From Phlebiopsis flavidoalba (Eukaryota; Basidiomycota; Agaricomycetes; Polyporales; Phanerochaetaceae): a stretch of DNA of 23,481 bases. The notes beneath the pieces are model-generated. The model made no database searches. It saw only the letters and a list, made by a program, of their open reading frames with translations, and had not been told where the DNA came from. The position numbers and the translations under genes were made by a program. Positions 1 through 10,931 of this stretch are shown here, one piece after another. The stretch spans positions 1-23,481 of the forward strand of contig JAOCPU010000110.1 in the NCBI GenBank assembly GCA_035772785.1, in the 5' to 3' direction. How positions within the stretch are numbered: position 1 is the first letter of the stretch; each line of letters begins with the position of its first letter.

Positions 1-1316
1 GTATCGGGACAAATCAGAAGACGATCAAGCTCTCTGCAGACTCCGTACGAAGCCGTGACGAATGGGTTAAATCTATCAGGAAAGTCGTGTTCAAGGCACA
101 GAATATGGGCGACAGTGTGAAGGTATGGTACCGCACATGGGTAGTCAGTTGACATGACTGACACAATTTCAAGGTTGCTATTCCCTACTCCGCCATAGTG
201 GATGTCGAGAAGTCTTTTGCTATGGACTTCAGCGAGACGATCGAGATCAAAGCCGTCGACAAAAAGAGCAGTACTCTATCGATTCGTATTTCTTCGCATA
301 CTTCCAGGATCTTCCCGCTGCCCTAGAGCAGATTCGCGATGTTGTTCGAGCCTACCGTAGCATTCCTGGCAGCTTATCCCCTCCTCCGGTTATTGACATC
401 ACGGTATCGCGCACACCCATAGCCCCCTATCAACCTATGCAGAGCCCTGGGGCATCTCCTTCATCTTCGACTATGCCCAAGTCCTCTTCGTCATCATCCT
501 TCCGGTTCACGTCGCTTCTAAAATGATTCCAAGACCCATTACCGCTCTTGCGTACATACACCAGGAGCTTCCCGAAAGTACTGAAATACACGCCTATTTC
601 GCGCAAGAGTCCCTCTTCATTTGTTTTCATGACCACGTCTCCCGACACGCTACAGCCATCACCGCTCCCAGATGCCAGGTCCTCTAGCATTACTCTCACT
701 CCTTCGCATGTCGGACGCGACCACACCTATCCGCCGTCTGCGTCTCCCATCCTATCACTCTGAACTCACCGCGTCGCCGCTAAGGATGGTGCTTGGACGG
801 TGGGCATGCCCTCCTGGCTCAATATGCCATCACGCAAGCTCCTCTCATGCCCCTTTACCCATCGGCCTCCTATAGAGCATTCCGCCTCCGCTCATCCTTC
901 AAGGGCCGCCGCCGTCTCCGAAGTGCTGTCAAGCCGACATCTATCCATGTCTACCGGCGGCGGCGGGGACTTTGGCTTCTTCAGTATCCTTGAGATGCCT
1001 GAATCCACGGTCCCGACAAGGAAACCATGGACAAATTCCGCGCTTCATTCGCTTTCGATGAGGAGGAGACATTGCTTGGATGTGCGTCGAGTACCACCTG
1101 ATACCCAGGACGATATTGACGCGGTCTCCAGGTTTCCAGGGATACATCTTCCGATTACTACCAGTCTACGGAAGTCTCTACATATCTACTAATTATTTTA
1201 GTTTTTGTCCCTCCGGACCCCTCACATCTAGAACTACTGTGAGCACACCGATCTAATCGTGATTGGCACAAATTGACGCCGTTGCAGATGATCCTTCCTA
1301 TCCGGGACGTCCTCTC

Positions 1317-1365
1317 AACTCAACACGCGAGAGCTCTCCGAAACTCAACACGCGAGAGCTCTCCG
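1317..1365 (+). repeat. 25-bp tandem duplication inside the GRAM-domain exon
   Basis: The 24 bases at 1317-1340 (starting AACTCAACACGCGAG) recur exactly at 1342-1365 with one base between, giving a period of 25 bp. Because 25 is not a multiple of three, the duplication shifts the reading frame of the ATG26-like gene between the conserved IRDVLST and FGHFGLVV segments. Confidence 0.9.
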
Positions 1366-2465
1366 ATTTGGTCACTTTGGCCTAGTCGTTTATTGTTCGC
1401 GGGCACGAAGAGCTGTTTTTCGAATTCTCTGACGAGCTCCGTCGGGCTGCGTTTGCGAGGCTGCTAGAGAAGCAGATCGACGATGTCCGCCATCGTACGG
1501 CAGCGGGTGAGGTACCACCACCAAGCGCAGGCGAACGCGACGCCCTCATTCTAGAGGAGTTCGCTCCACGGTCTCCTGTCCTTGCGGAGGTCGAGGTTAT
1601 GCATGAATCCGAGACGATGGACAGTTCGCTGCCGGCAGTCATGTTCAAGTCTACGTCGTCCACTTTCTTGACGTTCAAACCCAAGCAGCCGCTTCACTTT
1701 ACGTTCCTAACAATTGGGTCACGTGGCGATGTGCAACCTTACGTCGCTTTAACCAATGGACTGATGGCGGACGGACATAAAACTCGTATTGCGACCCACG
1801 GAGAGTTCAAAGAGTGGATTGAGTCGGTATGTGTGTGTTCATTGCTCTCCATCATAGTCTAACGGCAGTGTTAGCACGGCATCGAGTTTGGCTACGTAGG
1901 CGGCGACCCTGCTGAGCTAATGAGGATATGTGTGGAGAACGGTACCTTCACCGTCGCATTCTTGAAGGAGGGCGTACAGAAGGTATGGCGACTACTCTTT
2001 CCTGCATACACTCCACCCTCATACTTTTAAGTTCCGTGGTTGGATTGACGACCTGCTCAAGACATCGTGGGAGACATGTCAAGGCACTGATGTTCTTATC
2101 GAGAGTCCCAGCGCCATGGGAGGCATACACATCGCTGAGGCTCTTCGGATTCCATACTTCCGTGCCTTTACCATGACGTGGAGTAGGACTAGGTTCGATC
2201 CTCGACATTCCTTTTTTTTGAAAGAAAAACTGATCATGTCACAGAGCCTATCCCCATGCTTTCGCGGTTCCTGAGCGGCGAGTAAGTTGTGACTGTCGGT
2301 GCCTTTCACGAGCCTTGCTAATGAGTGGCTTAGATGGGGGGAAATTACAACTATATGGTGCGTTCATCCAACGGGTTTTCTTTTTCGAAATTACTGAAAT
2401 CACGCTGGTAGACCTACGTGCTGTCCGACCAAGTCTTTTGGTGTGGCACTGCTGGCCAGATTAAC

Positions 2466-2471
2466 TGATGA
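2466..2471 (+). other. Two consecutive in-frame stop codons in the glucosyltransferase catalytic domain
   Basis: In the exon starting at 2412 the frame reads ...AGQIN, then TGA TGA, then [10 protein letters not shown]. From my recollection of this family the two lost residues are Arg-Trp. CGA to TGA and TGG to TGA are both C:G to T:A transitions. The surrounding exon is otherwise open and well conserved. Confidence 0.75.
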
Positions 2472-3558
2472 CGTCGTAATACCTTAGGTTTGCCGGGCAC
2501 CCGCTCAGACAAGAAGGAACCGCATAAGGTCCCGTTCCTATATAACCTCAGCCCTACCATCGTTCCGCCTCCGCTGGATTGGCCCGAATGGATCCGCATC
2601 ACAGGTAAGGGTTCGACGCTGGTCTGAATTGCTGTGTGCTAATACGCATCAGGCTACTGGTTTTTGGATGATGCGAACTCAGCAAGGACAAGTGGACACC
2701 ACCTCCAGATCTACTCGAGCCCATGGACAATGCTCACAAGGAGGAGAAGAAAGTTGTTTATATCGGCTTCGGCAGCATTGTGGTGTCGGATCCCAAGGCC
2801 GTCATGCGCTGTGTTATAGACGCCATCCTGCAAAGTGGCGTTTATGCGATTTTTTCTAGGGGATGGTCTGATCGTCTCGTCAAAAATGCTGCTGACGCAC
2901 AAGAGACCGCAGAGCCTTATCCTAAGCAGATATATCCTATCGCATCCATACCACACGACTGGCTATTCAAGCGAATAGACGCTGTATGCCACCACGGTGG
3001 TGCGGGTACGACAGGAGCAAGCTTGAGAGGTAAGCACGGCTTCTCGTTCGCGACACTTGAAAAATAACAGCCTGGTTAAGCGGGTATACCGACTATCATC
3101 AAGCCTTTCCTCGGCGACCAATTCTTCTGGGCTGATCGAGTCGAGGCGCTGGGTATAGGATCCGCTGTCCGCAAGCCCACTGTTCAGAGCTTGAGCGAGG
3201 CACTCATCGCAGCAACCACTGACCAGAGGCAAATTCAAAGGGCGAAGGATATTGGTGCACAGATCCGCACCATATGACGATTTGTTTAACTGTCGGACGT
3301 GCCTCATAAAACCCCTATCTGTAGGAGAATGGTGTGGCAACTGCTATGGAGGCCATATATAGGGACCTCGACTACGCTCGTTCCCTTGTCAAGGGTCTCG
3401 CCCATCAAGACGAGGAGGCAGAACGCGCTACATTACGTGAACGGCTCTCACCTTCGCCGGCACGTCGCCCACCCAGGTCGCCTCGTAGCTCAGCAAGCTC
3501 GTCTGCCCATGGAGGTGCTACAAGCGATTGGAGCGTCATCTCCGATCAGGACTACTAA

Positions 3559-6500
3559 GTTCATAAACGACTTTCATAACTCATGCTTGCGCCGCTCGCT
3601 TCTTTGACATGATCTCACTCTCCCTCACGTTATAGATTCCGTGCTTTGTGAAGCGTTTCTATGCAAACTATTTGGTAATGGTACTATCTACCTCTGCCCA
3701 TTATATTTCAGCATGTACAATACACGACAACGTTGCGCTTGTGCATAATATCTAGCTCATCGCATTTCTCCTAGTTGTCTGGGTCAGCAAACCAAGTGAA
3801 GCTCGATCAGATCAAGGTCCCTGGCTTTAATCTAAGTGTCGGACATGTCACCTGCACCCTGCCACCGACCACAGCTGTCACTAAGGCGGCCCCTCCCGGT
3901 CATCAGCTCCTCGTCCTCAATCCTCAAGTGCGGTCGGACGACGGGCAGAACAGTCAGACCTCGTTGACGGTAATGTGCGCAGTCTCTTGTGCGCACAAAG
4001 AGAGCACGTTCTCGCGTGCGCACGCACCCATAGCAAGGCTTTGCGTTGCGCTGGGAGGCGAGGGCCGTGGATGATATCTGTTCGAGGGTGATAAGGCCCG
4101 AGGCGGACAAGTAGGAGGGCCTGCGTTTCGGTGTGCCGGGGTTGGGGGGCAGGGCGTTTATGTCACCGGGCATGGTGCATGGATGAGGTGCGCAGGGCTA
4201 GGGGCTTAGTGGTGGAGTCTTTGAAGAGGCCGACCTTCGTGGTATGGGTTGGTGGAGGAGGTATGGCCTTTTCAATGGACATGGTGGCGATGGTCGTAGA
4301 GGTAATATATCCTGGCCATGCGCGCGAGATAGCTCACGTTGTATACTCCCTGACGCTCTAAATGTGGAAGGGTGAGGAGCAGAGCAGACGATGAAACAGA
4401 ATTAGGCAGAGGACACAACAGCGGAGAATCTACTTACAAGTGTTCGCGCGGCAGTATGGACGACGTCTGCCCTCGTCTGCCCTAAATTTAACAACCGCGG
4501 CCATGCGAGACTCCGAGACGCCTGTGGACTTTCGTCTCCCTCTATACTCCAACACCGTATCAGTGTATACCCCGGCACTCTACTGCGAGTCATATACTTC
4601 GAACAAACCCACACCCGTACAAGATCCTAAACTCAGCATCGAATCCAAGATTAGACCCGGACGGACTGTACCGCTGCAAGGGCCTCCACCAAGTTGGACT
4701 CGACGTCGCATCCTAAGTCCAGCCAGATTCCTGAATCCATGAAGCATGATGAGTCGGTCTAGTGAAAAGCTGTATCTCCAAAGACGCGACAAGTGGGTGA
4801 ACAGAAAATGAGGAAGGCGTCGATGAGTGTTACCGAGGTGAAGGTGCGCTCGAAACTGATAACCAAACTAGCGGTCTCGACGATGCACGTGTCGAGCAGA
4901 AGGTGGGTTATATGGCCTTTTCCGAGTTTTATATTTCTCAGTTTACCATAGGACCTATTTACTCAGCTCCTACAATGCGGATTGCTGTGGCGATGCTTCC
5001 CAGGCTTCACATTCGGCGTCCGGAATATCAGCCCCAAACCGCTACTGGTTAGGTGAGTACCACTCCTATTGCATTTCCCATTACATAGGCTGCCTTGTGT
5101 CCTGTCAAAACATTAGGTGTACGCTGTTACCTGCCGGGCAGTCCGATGGATCCGCAACCTGTTCAAGCCTTACTCCCCTCCTGACCGGGACCCTCGACCA
5201 ACGCCCCGAAGATTGAACCGTGGTTTTTATCACCATGTGCGACGCCACCGGTCCCTCATTCCAAAATCGTTACCCCTCCTCCCCTCTGCCACCTTATTGA
5301 GACCATCATATACTCTCCCCTCGCACCTCCATCCCCGGCGCCAGCCGCGGCTCTCCTCCGCTTCATTGTACGCATTTTTTTAGCCCGTCTAATCCGGTGT
5401 CGAAGCTCATGCAAGATTCACGTACGCAAACGGGGTCTGTTTCGAACTCGGCGCTCTTCCGCTCAGGAGCTTGGGCGCTGTCAACGCACTCTGCGGGAAG
5501 CTTTTCAATCACGTTCCCGGTGGAAAAGAGCAGACTGATGTTGCGCCGATACCGAAGTGCCCTTTAAACATGTTCGTTTTCGCCACCACTCGTCTCGCTC
5601 CTCTCGCCTGACCGGCAGACGTGCACATGTGCCTGGTGTACAACTATGGAACGAGATTTGTGCGGCTACATCGAGAAAGACAAAAACATACGTATGGGTC
5701 CACGCAGGCAGGTCAACACGGATCGGTCGACAACAGCAAGTCGTCAAGGACCACCGATGAAGCGACAAGGCCAGCCATCTGGGCTTGGGCGGGAACAAGC
5801 CCAGAGGACCCGCCGACGTGAATGAGGCGAGGTGTGCGAACCGAAAGGGCGAGCGAGGCCGTGGCGAAATGTACTTTGTTTGATTCGCACAGACGGACAT
5901 CGTCACGCCAGCGATGCAACTCAGCGAGGCAGGGCTAATCCACCTGTACAAAGGCACAAGCAAATTCAGTGTTGGTGAGTAGCTATATTTGCGTGGATAG
6001 TCACCAATCAACCAATGTTGGCAAGCCAGCGCAGACAGGTCGACTTAGATAGTTTGATGTGCACAAACTAATCTGTGCAAGCCGACGCGGGAAAGCCGAC
6101 ACGAACACACTGACGCGGACAGCTGTACGCGGACAGGAAAGTGCGCACGAAGAGACGTGAAACGAGTCATCGCGCGCTATAACTGATCTAACAAGCGGGC
6201 CGACGATGCGAAACGACATGGCTGGGTTGGACTAGGCTGATGGACCAGCATCGTGAACGAGCTCAACACACTCAAATCAGGGCAACACTAGCAGTTGTTG
6301 TCGATCGACTTTCCTCTCCCATGAGCTCGTGGGTATGGTCTTACTCTCTTCCTCGTTGTCGCCCCATGTTACCCTTATCGTTAGTATCGCCATTGCCCCC
6401 GCTAATACATTCACTTACCGCGCAGGGTGTATCCGTTTTCAAGCCGCTCGCCTCGGACTTGTCGTCGCCGAAGTCCTCAGTCCCGACGGACCCGCCAAGC

Positions 6501-6968
6501 GCCAGGGGCGCGATGCCGACATTGACTAGGGCCTAAGGTGGAGGGTAGAAACGAGCACCACTTGATGGTGTGTACTACAGCGGGTAGGGAGACTAGGTCT
6601 TCCGCAAGCCAATCTCATGGCGGGGTCTACTCGCGTGAATGCTAGGCGCAATAACAATCACCGCGCAACCTGTAGCACAGAACGCGTCATGTTGCTCACT
6701 AGATAGTCCGCTAATATAATGTCTTGAAGCCGTGTATCAGTCAGTACTCTCGGAAAGCCAGATGTCCGCAAATGCCACAAAAGCCAGGCAAATAAGAGCT
6801 GAAATATTCCCAGCATGGGGGCGCCATGGAAAACCGGGCGGCGAGATCCCGGATTACTTACGTAATAGGAAAACCCGCCGTCACCCTTTAAGCTTTAAGC
6901 CCACAACTCGGATCCGTCACCCTGTACACAAGCAGCTTCCTCGCGCAAAAGAAACTTCCGATATCGTC
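3559..6968. other. Long stretch without a definable gene; exon-like scraps only
   Basis: No ORF here joins into a gene I recognise. Three places look faintly coding. A minus-strand frame at 3832-4173 (113 codons) has mixed composition without homology I can name. A plus-strand run just before a GTGAGT at 5975 reads TPAMQLSEAGLIHLYKGTSK. At 6250-6530, plus-strand exon-like pieces flank a possible intron at 6333-6425 (GTATGG to CGCGCAG). None carries a start, a stop and conserved motifs together, so these may be remains of old genes. The 168-codon minus frame at 5505-6011 is low in complexity and looks spurious. Confidence 0.4.
3974..4025. repeat. Cluster of TGCGCA-type palindromes
   Basis: A perfect 12-bp palindrome, TTGTGCGCACAA, lies at 3987-3998. 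Its flanks extend the dyad imperfectly (CTC on the left, GAG on the right with one extra A). The related words TGTGCGCA and CGTGCGCACG lie just upstream and downstream. It could be a protein-binding dyad or chance in GC-rich sequence; no role is assigned. Confidence 0.4.
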
Positions 6969-9196
6969 ATGTCTACAGTCTCGTTTCGACTTGCCCAAGA
7001 GACGTGGAAGGCCATCCGGACCCATGCGCAAAACCTATTTGCGGATGACTTGGGAAGTAGCATGCCACTCATGGCACTGGGAGACATAATTCTAGCTCTG
7101 GTATACTCCGCAGTTCTATCGAGAGAAAGTAGCACGTTGATGACGTCTGCTATAGGCGACAATTCCACGAGCCTCACGCTCGGTGTTTTCGAGGAGATCT
7201 GCGTTGAGGACCCAACATCATCGGCACTAGATTGCTCTCTGTTTCATGTACGCGGCAGGCTTTCCAAGACATCCATGAATCTCCGGAGACCCCTGCCAGG
7301 TTGGCGAAAGACAAAACAATCTTTCGTTTAATGGAGTCCCTCTTTGCACGCATGGCAGGCAACTGCCAATGTTCCGTACACAAGAGTTGAGTTCGGGGAC
7401 TTAGCTTCCTGCCTCGAACTCATCAAGACGCCTCTGGATATCGACCACATACAACCTGAGGACATTTTCGTCCAGATTGCTCCCACGGGATTCAACCCTA
7501 AACTCTGGGATGCTAACTGGGTGGAGGCCTATCTTCGAGACAGTACCCAGGCAATGTCCCGCGCCGTCTCTCCCGACGTTGTGAAGAGTAATGTCGCTAT
7601 GGACCACGATCCATCTTCCCCTCCTGCCTACACGCGAGAGACCAAGCGGCCTCGTCTTGACCTGTCACCTGCGGCGTTTAAGATTGAAAACGCAACAGAT
7701 CTATCGCCAGCGCCAATGGATTTCTCAGAGACCGTGAGCGACAAGGAACGGAGTAAAAAGGTATCTGCTTCAATGATATCACGGACACGATGCTCAAGAT
7801 GGGTTACAGAGTCTCGACGATGATGAGCCAAGCTGTTCTGGGTTTGACTCGGACGAGCATGTACGAGGCGACAAAGACGATGGAGATGTATCGATGACGG
7901 AAGGAACCCCACCACATGCAGAACGTACAATGGACCTTTCGGGCTATACTCGGGTGGTAAGTGTCGACATTCGATGTTTAACTCAACGGAACTCAGACGG
8001 GAGGTACTCATCAGCTCCGGGGCAACCGGCGGTGCAAGCGATGCCAGGAGAACAACTCCACTTGTAACGTTCTGCCTCAAGAGCAGCAGCAAGGGGCCTG
8101 TTGGCTATGCAAGAACAAAAAGGCTCAATGCACGCTCGCGAAAGGTATTAGAGGGCCAAAAAAAACAAATCAACACGACACCTGCCACCGCTACTAGAGC
8201 TCGCAACACAACTCATCCCTCTACGTCCGAGCAGCAATTTGGGTCGAACGCTGCTTCAAAAACCCAATCCGCGACAGTCAAAGCGCAAAGCGAGTCAAAT
8301 TACGCCAGGTGTTCTCTCAAGCGTACACGACGACGCCGCTGTAGGTAAGGAAATACCTTCACTACCCCTGCAATACTATCTGATTCTCAAACACCAAGGA
8401 GGCCCAGAGACTGAGAAGTTTTGCGTCATCGGTATCAAGGTCTCGCACTTCTGCAAGCTCGAGGACGAGGTCCACTACCCGTCATAAATCCGCATTGTCG
8501 TCGCTCAAGACAAACACGTCGATTCCATCCACAAGACCCCAAGGCCGGATTGGGGAAACAGAGAGCCACTCCACCGTCCGAGCGGGGAGCCACTTCTCAA
8601 GGTGAAGACGCAATGAACCAGGACGACCCACGCGTTCCGAGCGCGGAGATTCCTTGCCCGAACCCCGCCACCCACCCACTCTTCCGAAACACTGCCACTT
8701 CCCCATGCTGACCCTTCCCGCGATTCGATGGCTGAAGATGCCTTCACAAAGGAAGCTCGCGCTCAGAAAGGTCCCGACTCGACTTCCCAGGAGTTGCAGG
8801 AATTCTTCGAAATGAAAAAAGACATGTTTTTTCACCTATGCTCGGACCATGGCGCACACCCTCGAGGAGCTAAGCGCTGCACTTACAGATTTTCAACGCG
8901 AGGCCGCATCACTGGTTGCAAACAAAATGGCGCTAGTCGATCGCAGTATGCAGCAGACCACCGAGTTTTTGGAAAGGATGAACACGTGGGACAGTGTCTC
9001 GATCAAGAAGGCTGGTCAGCGGGGGAGGGCCAGTGCGATGAATAACCGCGTTATCTACGGACTATTATGTACACGATTTTGCAATATTTCACACATCCTT
9101 CATAGCGTTCAGTTCACCAACAAAATCTTCATGAATGGAACTACTATGCACAGTGCGTTAAGGTCTTCTTGTAATTTCCGGCAATCGATATGGTGA
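6969..9196 (+). pseudogene. Broken multi-exon gene of unknown function with a Zn2Cys6-type cluster and helical C-terminus
   Basis: I do not recognise the family. The ATG at 6969 opens a frame reading STVSFRLAQETWKAIRTHAQ. Coding then passes through frame changes near 7255 and 7385 to an exon ending at 7760. Introns at 7761-7809, 7957-7996, 8145-8197 and 8341-8398 (all GT-AG) join with consistent phase. Exon 7997-8144 encodes six cysteines spaced C-x2-C-x6-C-x11-C-x2-C-x6-C (from CKRC to a final QC), the spacing of fungal Zn2Cys6 DNA-binding clusters. It is followed by a Ser/Arg-rich exon (from 8399) and, after further frame changes near 8600, 8700 and 8830, a helical segment (LEELSAALTDFQREAASLVA, LVDRSMQQTTEFLERM) likely to form a coiled coil. 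An acidic linker (DSDEHVRGDKDDGD) precedes the cluster. The 3' end is uncertain; the frame stops at 9194-9196. A DNA-binding role is inference only, because the cluster is central rather than N-terminal. Confidence 0.65.
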
Positions 9197-9433
9197 ATTT
9201 GCCGTGGTATTTTCTTCCTTGCCACGCCCGTTACCTGACCATGTTCCATAGCTACAAGATGATGTACAAACTTTTCGCTGCGCAGCTGAGAGGTTCTTGT
9301 AAAATTTCTTGAAGTCGACTTCGTACGGAGGGTTATGTTCACCAGCCCATCGACTGCACACAGATCCCCAGTAGACGTCGTAGATGAGATCGATGAGAGC
9401 TTCATCATACAGGTGGTAAGAGGCTTGAAGCAT
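9158..9433 (-). pseudogene. Fragment of an unrecognised fungal-type gene
   Basis: The minus-strand frame reads ASYHLYDEALIDLIYDVYWG and then a Trp/Tyr/Phe-rich stretch ending KNLSAAQRKV. This amino-acid composition is far more protein-like than the other frames here. After AQRK the likely continuation (HHLVAMEHGQ) is in another frame and is followed by GTAACG, a possible splice donor. No start codon context or domain can be assigned. It overlaps the 3' tail of the preceding plus-strand gene only at its end. Function is unknown. Confidence 0.35.
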
Positions 9434-9479
9434 GATACATACTGTTGGTTGAGAGAGGCTGCTTTGAGCCTCACGGCGG

Positions 9480-10930
9480 TGACATCAATGAGGTTTGTCT
9501 TCGCTCACTCTCTCCGAACCCGGGCCTAAGAGGGAAGTTTACCATTAATTCTAAATATCTTACGAGAGAAGGATAAAGTACAGGGACCTGTGTAATGGAT
9601 GCATCGACGGATGTGGGGACGAGCGATGTTGAGCTCGAGGGGCCGGATTCCGGTCCAAAAGTGCAACGCTTGCGCCATTGCACACACTGGCAGTTGCATG
9701 CTCAGGCATCGGCGCCGCATCACGATTTGAAGAGATTTGTGGCGGGGTGCGTGGATGCAAGCTCTGAGTTTGTAGGTACGGCTGGCGTGGCAGAAGCACC
9801 TGTCCCAACATCACACATTGTAGCACCGGGTGACGACGCCAACAACCTCACGCCGAGCGGAGGGGTCTGCCAGCCGGGACGGCGCAGCGGCGGAAATGGT
9901 GGTTGCGGGTGCTTCGATGAACGGTGTGTTCAAGGCCTCTAGCGTCGTGTGGTTGTCATAATGCATGAGAGTCTCTAAGGATGTCGCCGGGAAATAGAAT
10001 GAGTGTCAAGCGGGGTGCGTGGGGATGACGCCAGAGTCATTCGACGTGGCCATAGTGTCCGCGCATGCTCTCACAGTGTTTGTGGCTGGTACGGCGGAGA
10101 CTTTATGCGTAGCGGCGTAAGCCGACGATGCACTGGCAGCGTTTGGTGAGCCTGTTGTTTGTCACACATGCTTGAAGCGTCGGAATTGCACAATTCGCGA
10201 CACACGAACAGCCGAATTAGTAGGAAAAGCGCACTTCCTTAGATCTCATAAACAGCGCGAGTAGGCCCCGGCTCAACTCACAAAATGCTACTTTTATTTC
10301 CTTACCAGGTCAGAGTATGCCTTTTGCGCGCGTCCAGTTCCGCTTTAACAAACCTATAGTAGCCTCTCCCGGACCGCATCGGTTGCCATTTCCTCCGTAT
10401 ATCACTCGAGCCCACCTTCCTTGACTATATAATGTTCTCGTTTCATGGTCACAGAAGAGCTCGCGGCTATGGGTTTTCACGCAATAGGAGCTCGAAGTTG
10501 GCGAGCACCCTGCGTTATTCGAACGGTCACCCTGACTGGACTCTATCAAACCTCCGATGACTCAGGGGGGAAGACATTGATTGCGGTGCGTTGAAAGGAC
10601 GCTGATGATATCGGGATGGCCAGACTACTAATCCCGCGGCATTTTCTGCCCAAGACCCAGCTGTTATCTTCGCTGTTGGGGTGGTAGCTGCGGTCGCTTT
10701 GGGTGCAGCATGCTATCGACAAGCATCCGTAAAGGCTCATCACCAGGTACATTTGATTCAATAATACAATATCAATTCAATCTCGCACTACCCTGTCATG
10801 AGGCGTGAAAATGCTACATAAACACAAGGTGATACCAGCGTCGCACAATCATATTAGTCACGGTCGACCTGAGCGAAAATGATTATCAGATACATGTTGG
10901 GGACTGCCTTTGAAACCACTCCGTGACATG
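9480..10930. other. No gene recognised
   Basis: ORFs here are short (at most 115 codons), lack conserved motifs and do not join through plausible introns. Frames at 9560-9942 on both strands are Ser/Pro- or Gly-biased and overlap each other, which is typical of non-coding GC-rich sequence. No RNA gene, LTR or repeat was seen by eye. Confidence 0.45.
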
Positions 10931-10931
10931 T

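Larger units (their letters stand above)
1..3558 (+). pseudogene. ATG26: ATG26-like sterol 3-beta-glucosyltransferase, 5'-truncated by the window and broken
   Basis: The family transfers glucose from UDP-glucose to membrane sterols and carries PH and GRAM lipid-binding domains before a GT-B catalytic domain. Here positions 3-400 read as PH domain (SRDEWVKSIRKVVFKAQNMG, then IPYSAIVDVEKS), about 1030-1500 as the second half of the GRAM region (LPVYGSLYISTNYF, FGHFGLVV) and 1690-3270 as the catalytic domain (FLTIGSRGDVQPYVALTNGL, and the sugar-binding signature [14 protein letters not shown]). Ten introns of 48-54 bp can be placed: 123-173, 1239-1287, 1827-1874, 1983-2031, 2193-2244, 2282-2333, 2358-2411, 2605-2652, 3030-3080 and 3272-3324. 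The C-terminal exon ends with TAA at 3556-3558. Breaks seen are a frame change in an A5 run near 262, TGA at 524, a duplication at 1317-1365, TGA-TGA at 2466-2471, a frame change near 2675, and donor AT instead of GT at 3272. Family identity is secure. Pseudogene status is likely unless the assembly is poor. Confidence 0.88.

Noticed and set aside
3832..4173. 113-codon minus-strand ORF convergent with the ATG26-like gene
   Set aside because: Looks mildly protein-like but has no recognisable domain, splice partners or conserved residues; kept only as a remark in the intergenic entry.
5505..6011. 168-codon minus-strand ORF
   Set aside because: Low-complexity mix without motifs, overlapped by plus-strand exon-like sequence and a plausible donor at 5975; most likely a chance open frame in GC-rich DNA.
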